Below the pieces are notes generated by a model. That model was not told the origin of the DNA, did no database searches, and saw only the letters and a list, made by a program, of their open reading frames with translations. From Pseudomaricurvus alkylphenolicus (GTDB lineage Bacteria; Pseudomonadota; Gammaproteobacteria; Pseudomonadales; Cellvibrionaceae): a stretch of DNA of 64,000 nucleotides. The position numbers and the translations under genes were made by a program. Numbering within the stretch: position 1 is the first letter of the stretch; each line of letters starts with the position of its first letter. Shown here in pieces: positions 35,211 through 44,165 of this stretch. The stretch spans positions 744,001 to 808,000 of the forward strand of contig NZ_JAAQPI010000001.1 in NCBI RefSeq assembly GCF_011683955.1, in the 5' to 3' direction.

Positions 35211-36332
35211 ATGGTTAAAAAGAAAATTGGCGTTATCATTAACCCGGTTGCCGGCATGGGTGGCCGAGTCGGGCTTAAGGGTAGTGACGGAGCAGAAATA
35301 CTGCAAAGGGCACGCAAGTTGGGTGCAAAACCCGAGGCGGCCACGCGTTCAATTGAGGCCTTGAAGGTTGTTGCTGAGCAGGAGGGTCAGGTGGAAGTCC
35401 TGACCTACCCTGGCGAAATGGGGGCTGATGCCTGCAGGGCTGCGGGCTTGTCAGTGACCGTCATTGGTTCGATTTGCAGTGGTGAAACCACGGCGGAAGA
35501 CACCCGCCGCGCCGCCAACGACATGGCTGCGGCCGGCGTTGACCTTATTTTGTTTGCCGGCGGCGATGGCACCGCCAGGGTGCTGTTGGACGTGGTTGGT
35601 TTGCAAGTTCCTGTCATCGGCATTCCCGCCGGCGTCAAAATTCATTCTGCAGTCTATGCGCTCAGCCCCAGACGAGCCGGAGAGGCGGCAACGGAGTTTT
35701 TACAGCGTGATTCCGTCAAGACCCGCGAAGTCGAAGTCATGGATATCGACGAGGACGCATTTCGAAAGGGTGAAGTTAATGCCCGATTGTATGGATACCT
35801 GTCGGTGCCGGACACGAGGCGGTATCTTCAAAGCGTCAAAACCGGAGGCATCCGATCGGAACAGGCAACGCTAAAGGGTATGGTGGAAGCCTTGATCCAA
35901 GATATGGAAAAGGATTGTTACTATATTATTGGTCCCGGAACCACTACCCGTGCCATTATGGAAGGTCTGGATCTCGATAACACCTTACTCGGTGTCGATG
36001 TGGTCAGAAACTTTGAACTCATTGCCAACGATGTCAGTGAAAATCAGTTGCTTGAGATCGTTGGCGGCGGTCGTGCGAAGATTGTCGTTACGGCCATTGG
36101 TGGTCAGGGGCATATTTTGGGTCGCGGTAATCACCAATTGAGCCCAGGGTTGATCAGAAAGGTCGGCAAGGAAAACCTGATTGTCTTTGCTACCAAGGAA
36201 AAGTTGGCTTCTTTGTCGGGACGCCCTTTGTTAGTGGACACCGGCGATCAGCAGCTTAATGCGGAGCTCAGCGGTTATGTCAAAGTAATGACGGGAAAGA
36301 GAGATTTTGTGGTCAGTAAAGTAGGTTTCTAG
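35211..36332 (+). CDS. ATP-NAD kinase/AcoX-family protein
   Basis: A 373-residue protein of the NAD-kinase-like fold. Seen: NPVAGMGG (11-18), the nucleotide-binding GGDGT (117-121) and GIPAGVK (137-143), the typical motif order of this family. AcoX and relatives are often linked to catabolic operons but their reaction is not established. The ATG follows GAGG at seven bases. It is 215 bp after the GcvPB-like gene with a REP-like element between, so membership of the same transcription unit is likely but unproven. Confidence 0.85.
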   Translation: MVKKKIGVIINPVAGMGGRVGLKGSDGAEILQRARKLGAKPEAATRSIEALKVVAEQEGQVEVLTYPGEMGADACRAAGLSVTVIGSICSGETTAEDTRRAANDMAAAGVDLILFAGGDGTARVLLDVVGLQVPVIGIPAGVKIHSAVYALSPRRAGEAATEFLQRDSVKTREVEVMDIDEDAFRKGEVNARLYGYLSVPDTRRYLQSVKTGGIRSEQATLKGMVEALIQDMEKDCYYIIGPGTTTRAIMEGLDLDNTLLGVDVVRNFELIANDVSENQLLEIVGGGRAKIVVTAIGGQGHILGRGNHQLSPGLIRKVGKENLIVFATKEKLASLSGRPLLVDTGDQQLNAELSGYVKVMTGKRDFVVSKVGF

Positions 36333-36348
36333 ATTCATTACGTGGAGT

Positions 36349-36437
36349 GTAGGGTGGATTAGCGGTAGCGTAATCCACCAGGATTATGGCACGTGCCAGC
36401 AATATCGGTGGATTACGCTATCGCTAATCCACCCTAC
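36349..36437. repeat. GGTGGATTA-type palindrome, full copy
   Basis: An inverted repeat of two 31-bp arms (36349-36379 and 36407-36437) with one mismatch and a 27-bp loop. The left arm begins GTAGGGTGGATTAGCGGTAG. It lies between convergent genes and could also act as a transcription barrier. A half-size relative is at 51447. This repeat type occurs in many proteobacterial intergenic regions. Confidence 0.9.
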
Positions 36438-36444
36438 GGTTATT

Positions 36445-36783
36445 CTAAAGCTGACTTCTGTATTGCTGTGGCGAGCAACCCTCCATTGCCTTAAAGGCAA
36501 TGGTAAAGTTAGCCGGCTCGGTGTAGTGCAACAGGTAGGACACTTCCTTAATGGATAATTCCTGATTTCCCAAGAACTCTTGCGCCTTGCGGTGGCGAAT
36601 CCTGTTAACGAGATGACGATAGGTGGTGCCCTGGCTCTCCAACCGTCGCTGCAATGTGCGGTGCCCCATGTTCAGGTGCTGCGCCACCGCCTTCAGGCTG
36701 GGAATACCATTGCCAGCGGAAAGCACAATGCTTTCCACCCGCTCAATCAGATTTATTCGATGTCTTAACGCGATCATAACCAC
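36445..36783 (-). CDS. Stand-alone AraC-type DNA-binding domain
   Basis: A 112-residue protein consisting almost only of an AraC C-terminal domain: first helix-turn-helix near PSLKAVAQHLNMGHRTLQRR, second near SIKEVSYLLHYTEPANFTIAF, ending CSPQQYRSQL. The N-terminal sensing domain usual in this subfamily (about 340 residues in all) is absent. The GTG start touches the stop codon of the acyl-CoA ligase gene (TGA-GTG), with an ATG two codons later. It is either a translationally coupled minimal regulator or the remnant of a longer one; the former fits the intact frame. Confidence 0.7.
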   Translation of the reverse strand: MVMIALRHRINLIERVESIVLSAGNGIPSLKAVAQHLNMGHRTLQRRLESQGTTYRHLVNRIRHRKAQEFLGNQELSIKEVSYLLHYTEPANFTIAFKAMEGCSPQQYRSQL

Positions 36784-38460
36784 TCAAATCACTGTTGTAG
36801 ATCTCAGTTCCGCCTCTTCCTGCTCACGCATCCGGAACTTCTGGATCTTTCCGGTAACGGTCATCGGGTAGATATCCACAAAGCGGATATAATGCGGTAC
36901 CTTGAAATGGGTAATGCGATCCTTGCAGTAGGCTTTTACTTCGTCGACCGTCAGCGATTTGCCTTCCTGCAGTTTTATCCAGGCACACACCTGCTCTCCG
37001 TATTTTTTGTCACTGACACCAAAGACTTGCACCTCCTGAATATCCGGATGGGTGTAGAGAAACTCCTCCACCTCTCGGGGATAAATATTCTCGCCTCCCC
37101 GAATAATCATGTCCTTGATACGGCCAACGATCTGTACATAACCCTGATCGTCCATAATGCCGATATCCCCCGAGTGCAACCAACCACCGACATCAATGGT
37201 TTCTGCCGTCCGCTCATCGTCGTCCCAGTAGCCACGCATAACGGAATATCCCCGTGTGCAAATCTCACCCCGTTCCCCAATGGGTACTGCGCGGCCCTGC
37301 TCATCGGCAATTTTTACTTCCAAATGAGGACCGGGTTTACCGACGGTGCCGACCCTTTTGTCCAGCGGATCATCCGCCTTGGTCATGTGGTTGACAGGAC
37401 TCAGCTCAGTCTGGCCATAGGCGATCAGAATATCAGTCAAGTGCATCTGCTCGATAACCTGATTCATCACTTCTTCGGGGCAGGGAGCACCCGCCATAAT
37501 ACCGGTCCGCAGCGAGGTGAGTTCGAATTCTTCAAACTGCGGGTGGTCCAGCTCAGCGATGAACATGGTCGGCACCCCATGCAGAGCCGTGCACTGTTCC
37601 TCGGCAATCGCTTGCAGGGTGGTAAGAGGGTCAAAAGCCTCGTCGGGAAATACAGCGGCAGTGCCGTGGGTAATGCACGCCAGGTTGCCCATGACCATGC
37701 CAAAACAGTGATACAGAGGTACGGGAATGCAGAGTTTGTCGCGTTCGGTCAGCAGCATGCCATCGCCAACAACTTTGCCGTTATTGAGGATATTGGAGTG
37801 CGTCAGGGTCGCGCCTTTGGGGTTGCCCGTGGTTCCGCTGGTAAATTGGATATTGATGGGGTCGTCGGGACTGAGCTCATCTTGAAGTGACCGGAGCCGG
37901 TCATAGTCGCCACTTTGTCCTGCCCTACAGACGTCAGAAAAGTTTAGCATGCCGGCGGTCGGCTCCTCTCCCATACGAATGACCATCTCAAGATGGGGGA
38001 GCTTGGCTGATTTAAGTTGGCCCGGCTTACAACTGGCCAGCTCCGGAGCGAGTTCGGTTAGCATTGAGAGGTAGTCGCTGGTTTTAAAACATTCCGCTGT
38101 AATTACCACCCGGCACTGTACCTTGTTTAAGGCATACTCCAGTTCATACAGTCTGTAGGCGGGGTTGATACACACCATGACTGCACCGATTTTGGCAGTG
38201 GCAAACTGCGTCAGACACCATTCGACGCGGTTGGGTGACCAGATTCCCACCCTATCGCCAGGCTTGACTCCCAGAGCCAGTAGCCCTGCTGCCAGTCGGT
38301 CAATTTCCCGTTGGTACTCGCGATAACTCCAGCGAATACCCTGGTGGCGAACGACCAGTGCTACCCGGTCGGGAAAGGCGTTTACGGTCTGATCAAATTG
38401 GCTGCCAATCGTTTCATACAATAGAGGTTCCGTGGCTGATCCACAAAAGTAGCTTCTCAC
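36784..38460 (-). CDS. AMP-forming acyl-CoA synthetase
   Basis: A 558-residue ligase. I place the start at the GTG at 38460, eight bases after AAGGAG; a longer TTG frame to 38508 would overlap the preceding gene. The nucleotide loop is TSGTTGNPKG, the hinge is QIVGRIKDMIIRGGENIYPREVEEFL and the C-terminal Lys is in TVTGKIQKF. It resembles the medium-chain ACSF2/FadD-like ligases. It lies 17 bp downstream of an aldehyde dehydrogenase gene, so an aldehyde may be oxidised to an acid that this enzyme then activates. Confidence 0.9.
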   Translation of the reverse strand: MRSYFCGSATEPLLYETIGSQFDQTVNAFPDRVALVVRHQGIRWSYREYQREIDRLAAGLLALGVKPGDRVGIWSPNRVEWCLTQFATAKIGAVMVCINPAYRLYELEYALNKVQCRVVITAECFKTSDYLSMLTELAPELASCKPGQLKSAKLPHLEMVIRMGEEPTAGMLNFSDVCRAGQSGDYDRLRSLQDELSPDDPINIQFTSGTTGNPKGATLTHSNILNNGKVVGDGMLLTERDKLCIPVPLYHCFGMVMGNLACITHGTAAVFPDEAFDPLTTLQAIAEEQCTALHGVPTMFIAELDHPQFEEFELTSLRTGIMAGAPCPEEVMNQVIEQMHLTDILIAYGQTELSPVNHMTKADDPLDKRVGTVGKPGPHLEVKIADEQGRAVPIGERGEICTRGYSVMRGYWDDDERTAETIDVGGWLHSGDIGIMDDQGYVQIVGRIKDMIIRGGENIYPREVEEFLYTHPDIQEVQVFGVSDKKYGEQVCAWIKLQEGKSLTVDEVKAYCKDRITHFKVPHYIRFVDIYPMTVTGKIQKFRMREQEEAELRSTTVI

Positions 38461-38477
38461 GATCCAGTCTCCTTGTG

Positions 38478-39905
38478 TTAACGCTTTTTGAGGGTAATGG
38501 TCTGCCAATTAGTATATTCCATTAATCCATGAAGTGAATTTTCGCATCCCAACCCGGATTGTTTGTGGCCTCCAAACGCCTGAAAGGGTGAATATTGGTG
38601 CACCTCGTTGATCCATACCGTGCCAGCCTCAAGCTGAGCGCCAATGCGCTGGGCGGCTTCCAGATCCTTGCCCCAGACGCTGGCCCCCAATCCATAGACG
38701 GTATCATTGGCTCTTGCGATAACGTCCGATTCATCAGACCACTTCAACAGTGGCAGTATCGGCCCGAAGGGTTCCTCCCGGACAATGCGAGAATCCTCCG
38801 GCGGATTATCCACCAGAGTGGGAGAAACAAACCAGCCCGCCGCATTGTCCTCAATGGCCCCTCCTGTAGCGAATGAGTAACCCTGATCCCGACAGTCTTG
38901 AAAATAGGTTTTTACCTTTTCGAACTGCGGTTGGTTTTGAATGGGTCCCAGAACTGTGTCGGAATCGGCGCCATCGCCAACAATCACCTGTGTGTTGATA
39001 AACTCCACCAGTGCCTGTTTTATCTCATCGTAAACAGACTCATGAATGTAGAGACGTTTGGTCGCATTGCAGAACTGCGCGTTGTTTTGAAAGGCAGCCC
39101 AGAACAGCTCTGGCGCGATAGACTTGGCATCGACATCCGGTAACACAATCGCCGGATCATTACCCCCCAATTCAAGGGTCAGCCGTTTGATGGTTTTGGC
39201 CGATGCGCTCATCACATGACGCCCGGTTTCGGTGGAGCCGGTAAAGGCTATCTTGTCAATGCCGGGATGTGCCGTCATCCACTTACCCAACTCGTCACCG
39301 CCATTGACAACGTTTAACACACCGGGTGGTAGAATATCCCGCGCCAGCTCTCCCAGCTTCAAGTCGCACAATGGCGTGTAGGGTGAAGGTTTGACTACCA
39401 CGGTACAGCCGGCGACCAGTGCCGGGGCAATTTTCCACACCGCCAGTAACAACGGAAAGTTCCAGGGTACGATCGCCCCAACGACGCCAAGCGGTGTATA
39501 CCGGGTAAGCACTTTTCGCTCTGCGGTATCTTCAAGAATTTCCTCCGGCAATGATTGCGTGGCGATCGCTTTTAACCACGCTACCGATCCCATGACTTCC
39601 CACTCAGCCCCGGCTCTGGGCTTGCCCTGTTCGCGGGTCAACAGGCGCATAAATTCTTGCTGGTGATCCTCCAGGGCCTGACCCAACGCGGCCACGGCTG
39701 CCTGGCGCTCCTCGATGGGCAAACGGCTCCAGTGCGCAAACGCCTCCCTGGCACCCTCTACCGCGTCGTTCAGGTGATCCGGCGTGGCGTCCGGCACCGT
39801 TGCAATCACCTGTTTGGTTGCCGGGTTGTAAACCTCATGGGTCTCGGTGGTGGTGACGAAATCACCGTTAATTGTCATTGCGTAGTTCGCATCGAACTGA
39901 ATCAT
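38478..39905 (-). CDS. NAD(P)-dependent aldehyde dehydrogenase
   Basis: A 475-residue aldehyde dehydrogenase read from the ATG at 39905 (MIQFDANYAM); the longer frame to 40112 would run into the receptor gene. N149 lies in PWNFPLL, the base E245 in LELGGNDP, and the nucleophile C279 in AQFCNATKR, an unusual surrounding for the family's more common GQ-x-C. Probably oxidises an aliphatic or aromatic aldehyde and feeds the adjacent acyl-CoA ligase. The receptor gene ends 124 bp upstream on the same strand. Confidence 0.9.
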   Translation of the reverse strand: MIQFDANYAMTINGDFVTTTETHEVYNPATKQVIATVPDATPDHLNDAVEGAREAFAHWSRLPIEERQAAVAALGQALEDHQQEFMRLLTREQGKPRAGAEWEVMGSVAWLKAIATQSLPEEILEDTAERKVLTRYTPLGVVGAIVPWNFPLLLAVWKIAPALVAGCTVVVKPSPYTPLCDLKLGELARDILPPGVLNVVNGGDELGKWMTAHPGIDKIAFTGSTETGRHVMSASAKTIKRLTLELGGNDPAIVLPDVDAKSIAPELFWAAFQNNAQFCNATKRLYIHESVYDEIKQALVEFINTQVIVGDGADSDTVLGPIQNQPQFEKVKTYFQDCRDQGYSFATGGAIEDNAAGWFVSPTLVDNPPEDSRIVREEPFGPILPLLKWSDESDVIARANDTVYGLGASVWGKDLEAAQRIGAQLEAGTVWINEVHQYSPFQAFGGHKQSGLGCENSLHGLMEYTNWQTITLKKR

Positions 39906-40029
39906 TTTATTTCTGCCTCGTACTTCACTGGCTGGGTAACTGGAGGGAAAAGAGTGCTCACGTAAATTCGCTGCCGCGCCCCGGGGCGCGCAGCAAAATT
40001 GAATGACGGTTGTTATACGGGTGGGGCGT

Positions 40030-42237
40030 TTATTCCCAGCGGTAGATAAATTCCGCGCCAAAGGTTCTGGGCGCTCCTTTCTGCGAGATATCCATATTGA
40101 ACCCATCGGCAAAGTCCATATCGACGTTTTTGTACTCTTCGTCGGTAAGGTTCTTCACCCACAAACTTAAGGTATAGGGAAGCGCTTTGTCCTCCCAGCT
40201 GAGCCGCAGATTCGTGAGCCAGCGGGATTCAATCACATTGCGCTTAACATTTTCCGGCTGAGAGTAGTGCTCATCGGTATAAGAGGTATCAAGATGCGCC
40301 AGGATTGTACCGCTGTCCGTCTCGGCAACCACGTAATCCAGAGACAGATTAAAATTCCAATCCGGTGCGTTGATCAATTTATTGCCCGACAAATCGCTGC
40401 CCTCCAAGATCAGTGACTTGTACTCTGTATCCAGATAGCCCAGACCCGCCTGCAATGTTAGGTCCTCAGTCGCTAGAGCCACCAACTCCAACTCCAACCC
40501 AAGCACTTCCGATTCTCCGGCATTGCGTACCGTTTGCACCAGGGTGGCGGAGTCAATATCAATAAACTGCTGATCGGTATAGTCATAAAAGAACACCGCG
40601 CCATTGAGTTGTATACGATCACTGGCAAACTGGGACTTGAAGCCGATTTCGTAGGCGTCTATTTCTTCCGGATCCGCCTGGGTGATCTCGTCAACACTGA
40701 AGAAGGCCGTCGCGTTGAAAACCCCATTGCGGTAACCCTGGTTGTAGCTGATGTAGGCCATGCCCGAGTCGCTCCAGTGATAATTCAGTGCGATGCGACC
40801 TGTGACTTTGGAGTCAGAGAAATCACTTTTGGGCTGTGGAGGAATCAGAAATGCCTGATCAACCAGATCAGCGAACCCGAATACCGACTGCAGGCCTACC
40901 ATTTCACTGTCATCCTCAGAGTAGCGCAAGCCGACCACCAGGTTCATGTTTTGCGTGAGCAGGTAGTCCGCCTGCGCAAATACGGCATAGCTGTCACGGT
41001 TTTGAGTGAAGTTGTTGCGGTAAAAGGTTCCGGTTTGAAGTATCGGATCAAAAGGAAAGTCCAGATAGACACGGCTTTGGGTTACTATGTCGTTCTCCTC
41101 ACGACCATAGAATACACCACCGATCCAATTGAAGGGGCCTTCATAGGATGAGCTGATGCGCAGTTCCTGGGTGTACTGGCGAACCTCCGAAGTACCTATC
41201 AGTTCAAGAATACCGATTGAGGTGCCGTCCGCATCCTCCGGATTGTTAAAAATGCCTTCGTCGTAAGCTGTGATTGAGGTCAACGAATAGCTGTCGTTAA
41301 TCTCCCAGTTGACCGTCAGACTGATCCCTTCGTTTTCCATGGTTCGTTCTTCAACGAAGTTGGCCTCGGTTTCATGAAAGTCGAGGTGTTCATTGTTGAG
41401 TCCGGTGAAGCCGATACCCAGCCCAGGCACCACTTCCTCGCTGGACCAAACAAAGTTGGTGGGGTTGGACTTGGATTTGCGCAGGCGCACAACCACGTCG
41501 GTGGAGTCGCTGAGCACGGCTTTGACCGTAACACGCCCTGCCCATTCATCCACCTCATAGGGATCTTCAATACCGGGAATCTGGTGCTCAACATAACCGT
41601 CACCCTGGTTGTAGACGAAGGCAGCGCGGACTGCCAGCTTGTCCGCAATCAGAGGGGTTTCGTAGGCACCGTGTACTTCTCGTTTACTGTAGTTCCCCAA
41701 GCCCACGCTTAAATAGCCATCGGATACAAAATCGGGCGTTTTTGTGTGGAAATTGACGGCGCCCCCGGTGGTATTTTTTCCGTACAATGTTCCCTGCGGT
41801 CCACGCAGCACTTCCAGGCGATCCAGGTCGAACATCTGCATGCCGTTTAACGCCATTGGCCCCCGGTACACCTCATCCACGTACATACCGATAGGGCTGT
41901 TCTGGTTAAGATTGTAATCCGCCTGAGTCACACCTCGGATCGACATGGCAGGCAATGAATCACCGAAGTTCGAGATGATCATCATATTCGGGATTTGTGC
42001 GGCGATTTCCATGGTGTTACGGAGCTTGAGTTGTTCCAGCTCATTGCTGCCAATCACAGCCATGGAGATAGGCACATCTTGAGAACTTTCTGCCTTTTTT
42101 TGTGCGGTAACAATTATTTCCTCAATAGCAAACGAGTCGGCCAGAGCATCGTTTGTGAGGGTCAGAGAAACGTTTGTAAAGACCAGCGATGCAGTCAGAG
42201 CCAGTGCCCGGTTGGGGCAGAATTTTTTGTTTAACAT
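40030..42237 (-). CDS. TonB-dependent outer-membrane receptor
   Basis: A 735-residue receptor read from the ATG at 42237, which follows GGGAGAGG; the longer frame to 42276 lacks a ribosome site. The signal peptide ends ALA (33), the TonB box is EEIIVTAQKKAES, and the plug has IRGVTQ and LEVLRGPQGTLYGKNTTGG. The C-terminus is YRWE: the usual terminal aromatic residue is followed by one Glu, a small departure from the assembly signal. Downstream are an aldehyde dehydrogenase and acyl-CoA ligase, upstream a LuxR regulator on the same strand, suggesting a lipid or hydrocarbon-type substrate. Confidence 0.92.
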   Translation of the reverse strand: MLNKKFCPNRALALTASLVFTNVSLTLTNDALADSFAIEEIIVTAQKKAESSQDVPISMAVIGSNELEQLKLRNTMEIAAQIPNMMIISNFGDSLPAMSIRGVTQADYNLNQNSPIGMYVDEVYRGPMALNGMQMFDLDRLEVLRGPQGTLYGKNTTGGAVNFHTKTPDFVSDGYLSVGLGNYSKREVHGAYETPLIADKLAVRAAFVYNQGDGYVEHQIPGIEDPYEVDEWAGRVTVKAVLSDSTDVVVRLRKSKSNPTNFVWSSEEVVPGLGIGFTGLNNEHLDFHETEANFVEERTMENEGISLTVNWEINDSYSLTSITAYDEGIFNNPEDADGTSIGILELIGTSEVRQYTQELRISSSYEGPFNWIGGVFYGREENDIVTQSRVYLDFPFDPILQTGTFYRNNFTQNRDSYAVFAQADYLLTQNMNLVVGLRYSEDDSEMVGLQSVFGFADLVDQAFLIPPQPKSDFSDSKVTGRIALNYHWSDSGMAYISYNQGYRNGVFNATAFFSVDEITQADPEEIDAYEIGFKSQFASDRIQLNGAVFFYDYTDQQFIDIDSATLVQTVRNAGESEVLGLELELVALATEDLTLQAGLGYLDTEYKSLILEGSDLSGNKLINAPDWNFNLSLDYVVAETDSGTILAHLDTSYTDEHYSQPENVKRNVIESRWLTNLRLSWEDKALPYTLSLWVKNLTDEEYKNVDMDFADGFNMDISQKGAPRTFGAEFIYRWE

Positions 42238-42294
42238 TGATTGAGTCCTCTCCCGACTATTGTTGTTTTCTTTCATAATGATAGTTGCCCGACG

Positions 42295-43098
42295 TCAGGC
42301 ACACGATTTCAGCTCCTGCCTGGAGCTGTGCATAAACAGGTTAAACAGCTGCGATTGAGAGCTGATTTCCAGTTTGGTGTACAGATTTTTACGATGGATT
42401 TTTACGGTTCCGTAGGTAATGCCCAATTCCCTCGCGATTTCCTTGGCACAGTACCCCTGTAACAGAAGTTTCGTTATTTGCCTTTCCCGCGCCGTTAATT
42501 TTCCCTGTCCGAACCCCGCCATCGCTCTCTGATAATCTTCAGCTTGCGGTTCACTCTCTGAGCGGCGATAGCGCATATGCTGTCTAAGCGAGGAGACAAC
42601 AATGGGACTGAGCATCGTCAACTGATCCCAGTCTGAAGGCTGAAACTCCGCGCTGCCCCCTCGGCGGGCCAATATCAGCAGCGCAACCTTGCCATCTTCC
42701 ACTGGCACCAGAATGGAAGCCTCGTCCTTTAGGTTCTGATCCCTATAGAATTGTCGGCAAAAATCACTATTCCAGTAAGCGCCCCCCAGCAGCTCTTCAC
42801 GGCGGAACAAGCCCGGCTTAATATTCATAGTGGACTGTTGGTAAAGGGGATCCGCCAGACAGGTTTTGGGGCGATAGGTTTGGCTGAAGTAATCCTGGTC
42901 CGAATGGGCACTGGTGAACTTCAATTCCGGCGGACAGTAGTCGGAAAATACAACCAGGCCGAGGGAATCGAAATGTAGGAATGATTCCAAGGTACTGCAC
43001 AGGGCGGCTATAAAGTCGCTTTGATGGACCTTGTCAATAAGAAAACTGACTTGCTGAGACCATCGCCAGGACTCATCCGGAAGCACTGCAATCGACAT
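42295..43098 (-). CDS. LuxR-type transcriptional regulator
   Basis: A 267-residue regulator read from the ATG at 43098; a TTG frame to 43125 has no ribosome site. The C-terminal LuxR helix-turn-helix (about 200-255) has LTARERQITKLLLQGY, AKEIARELGIT and TVKIHRKNLYTKLEI. The N-terminal 170 residues resemble no domain I can name with certainty; a GAF-like sensor is possible. It ends 57 bp before the receptor gene on the same strand, so it may be co-transcribed with and control that receptor. Confidence 0.88.
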   Translation of the reverse strand: MSIAVLPDESWRWSQQVSFLIDKVHQSDFIAALCSTLESFLHFDSLGLVVFSDYCPPELKFTSAHSDQDYFSQTYRPKTCLADPLYQQSTMNIKPGLFRREELLGGAYWNSDFCRQFYRDQNLKDEASILVPVEDGKVALLILARRGGSAEFQPSDWDQLTMLSPIVVSSLRQHMRYRRSESEPQAEDYQRAMAGFGQGKLTARERQITKLLLQGYCAKEIARELGITYGTVKIHRKNLYTKLEISSQSQLFNLFMHSSRQELKSCA

Positions 43099-43310
43099 AC
43101 AATACTCGCTTGCTAATTCTGCCAACTGGATAGCGTTCGAGCATCCTCCTTTAGTTTATGAAAGATGCTGGCTGAATGCTGTTCGATGAGTATTAAATTA
43201 GCACCGAGATCTACTTTATTAAATATTCATTTAATCACAGATACTTGACTGATTTGGAAAGTAATGTGACGATGAGGGTAAGATGCGGTTTTTAGCGGCC
43301 TGCGACGGGA

Positions 43311-44123
43311 TTATTCCGGTGCTTGGCGCTGAGATACGCTGACTTCATCCATGACAAAATAGTCCGTATTGCTATAGCGGTTGATAATACCCTCCAGCAC
43401 GCCCTGGCTTTTGAGCGCTTTCACGGCCTGTGGAAATGCGGCGACCCAGGATTCACCCGTTGAGGCTTTCACTGACCACGCGGGATACAGACCAAACGCC
43501 GGCAGATCGATAAGAGGTTCCACTGCATTGCCAATGTTCAGCGCCTCAGCATAGTGCATAAAACCGGGAACACCCGAAACGGCAACATCGATGCGCCCAC
43601 CATAGAGCGTTTTCACCAGCTGCTTCTGTGTGATCACTCGCATTCGGTTTTCCAGCCCGGGCAGGACCAGGTTCTCAATATCGTCCATAGCCGTCAAATG
43701 ACCAACTTCATAGCCATGCAACGCCTTGATCCCATTAACCTTTATTGCCCGTCGCTTAAGAGCAAATGCTCCTACACGGATTTGAACCAGGGGTGTGGTA
43801 TCAACGTACAGACCTTTGATGTTATAGGTCTTTATTGCCGAAACCGGGTAGGCCAGAAGCAGAATGTCCGCCTTTCCTGAGACCACCGGCAGTGACATGC
43901 GCTTAAGCGGGAAGTGTCGCACTTGCAATCGGTAGCCCATGATTTCGGCAATGGCGCGCATGATATCCACTTCGATGCCGGCGCTGCTTTTGCCATCCTT
44001 GTGAACCCAGGGGGCATCTTTTTCAACCACGGCCTGTACAAGTACCCGCTCATCGGCCAGGGAGACATTGCCGAGAACGACAAGGAGCAATGGTAAGAGC
44101 AGTTTCCAAGGCTTGGTTTTCAT
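43311..44123 (-). CDS. Orphan periplasmic solute-binding protein (family 3 type)
   Basis: A 270-residue protein with a signal peptide ending SLA (about 23), then the family 3 amino-acid-binding pattern: APWVHKDGKSSAGIEVDIMRAIAEIMG near the N-terminus, a central RMSLPVVSGKADILL, and SGVPGFMHYAEALNIG. No permease or ATPase gene is near, so it may feed a distant transporter or serve as a sensor. It lies just downstream of a LysR gene (42-bp gap). Confidence 0.85.
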   Translation of the reverse strand: MKTKPWKLLLPLLLVVLGNVSLADERVLVQAVVEKDAPWVHKDGKSSAGIEVDIMRAIAEIMGYRLQVRHFPLKRMSLPVVSGKADILLLAYPVSAIKTYNIKGLYVDTTPLVQIRVGAFALKRRAIKVNGIKALHGYEVGHLTAMDDIENLVLPGLENRMRVITQKQLVKTLYGGRIDVAVSGVPGFMHYAEALNIGNAVEPLIDLPAFGLYPAWSVKASTGESWVAAFPQAVKALKSQGVLEGIINRYSNTDYFVMDEVSVSQRQAPE

Positions 44124-44165
44124 GGTTGCCCCCGTCTTTCGTTTGCGAATTTCAAAACCCGCGCA

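Noticed and set aside
36892-37890. Forward-strand open frame of 332 codons
   Set aside because: It is antisense to the acyl-CoA ligase gene with all adenylation motifs. Its translation is low-complexity and has no family pattern.
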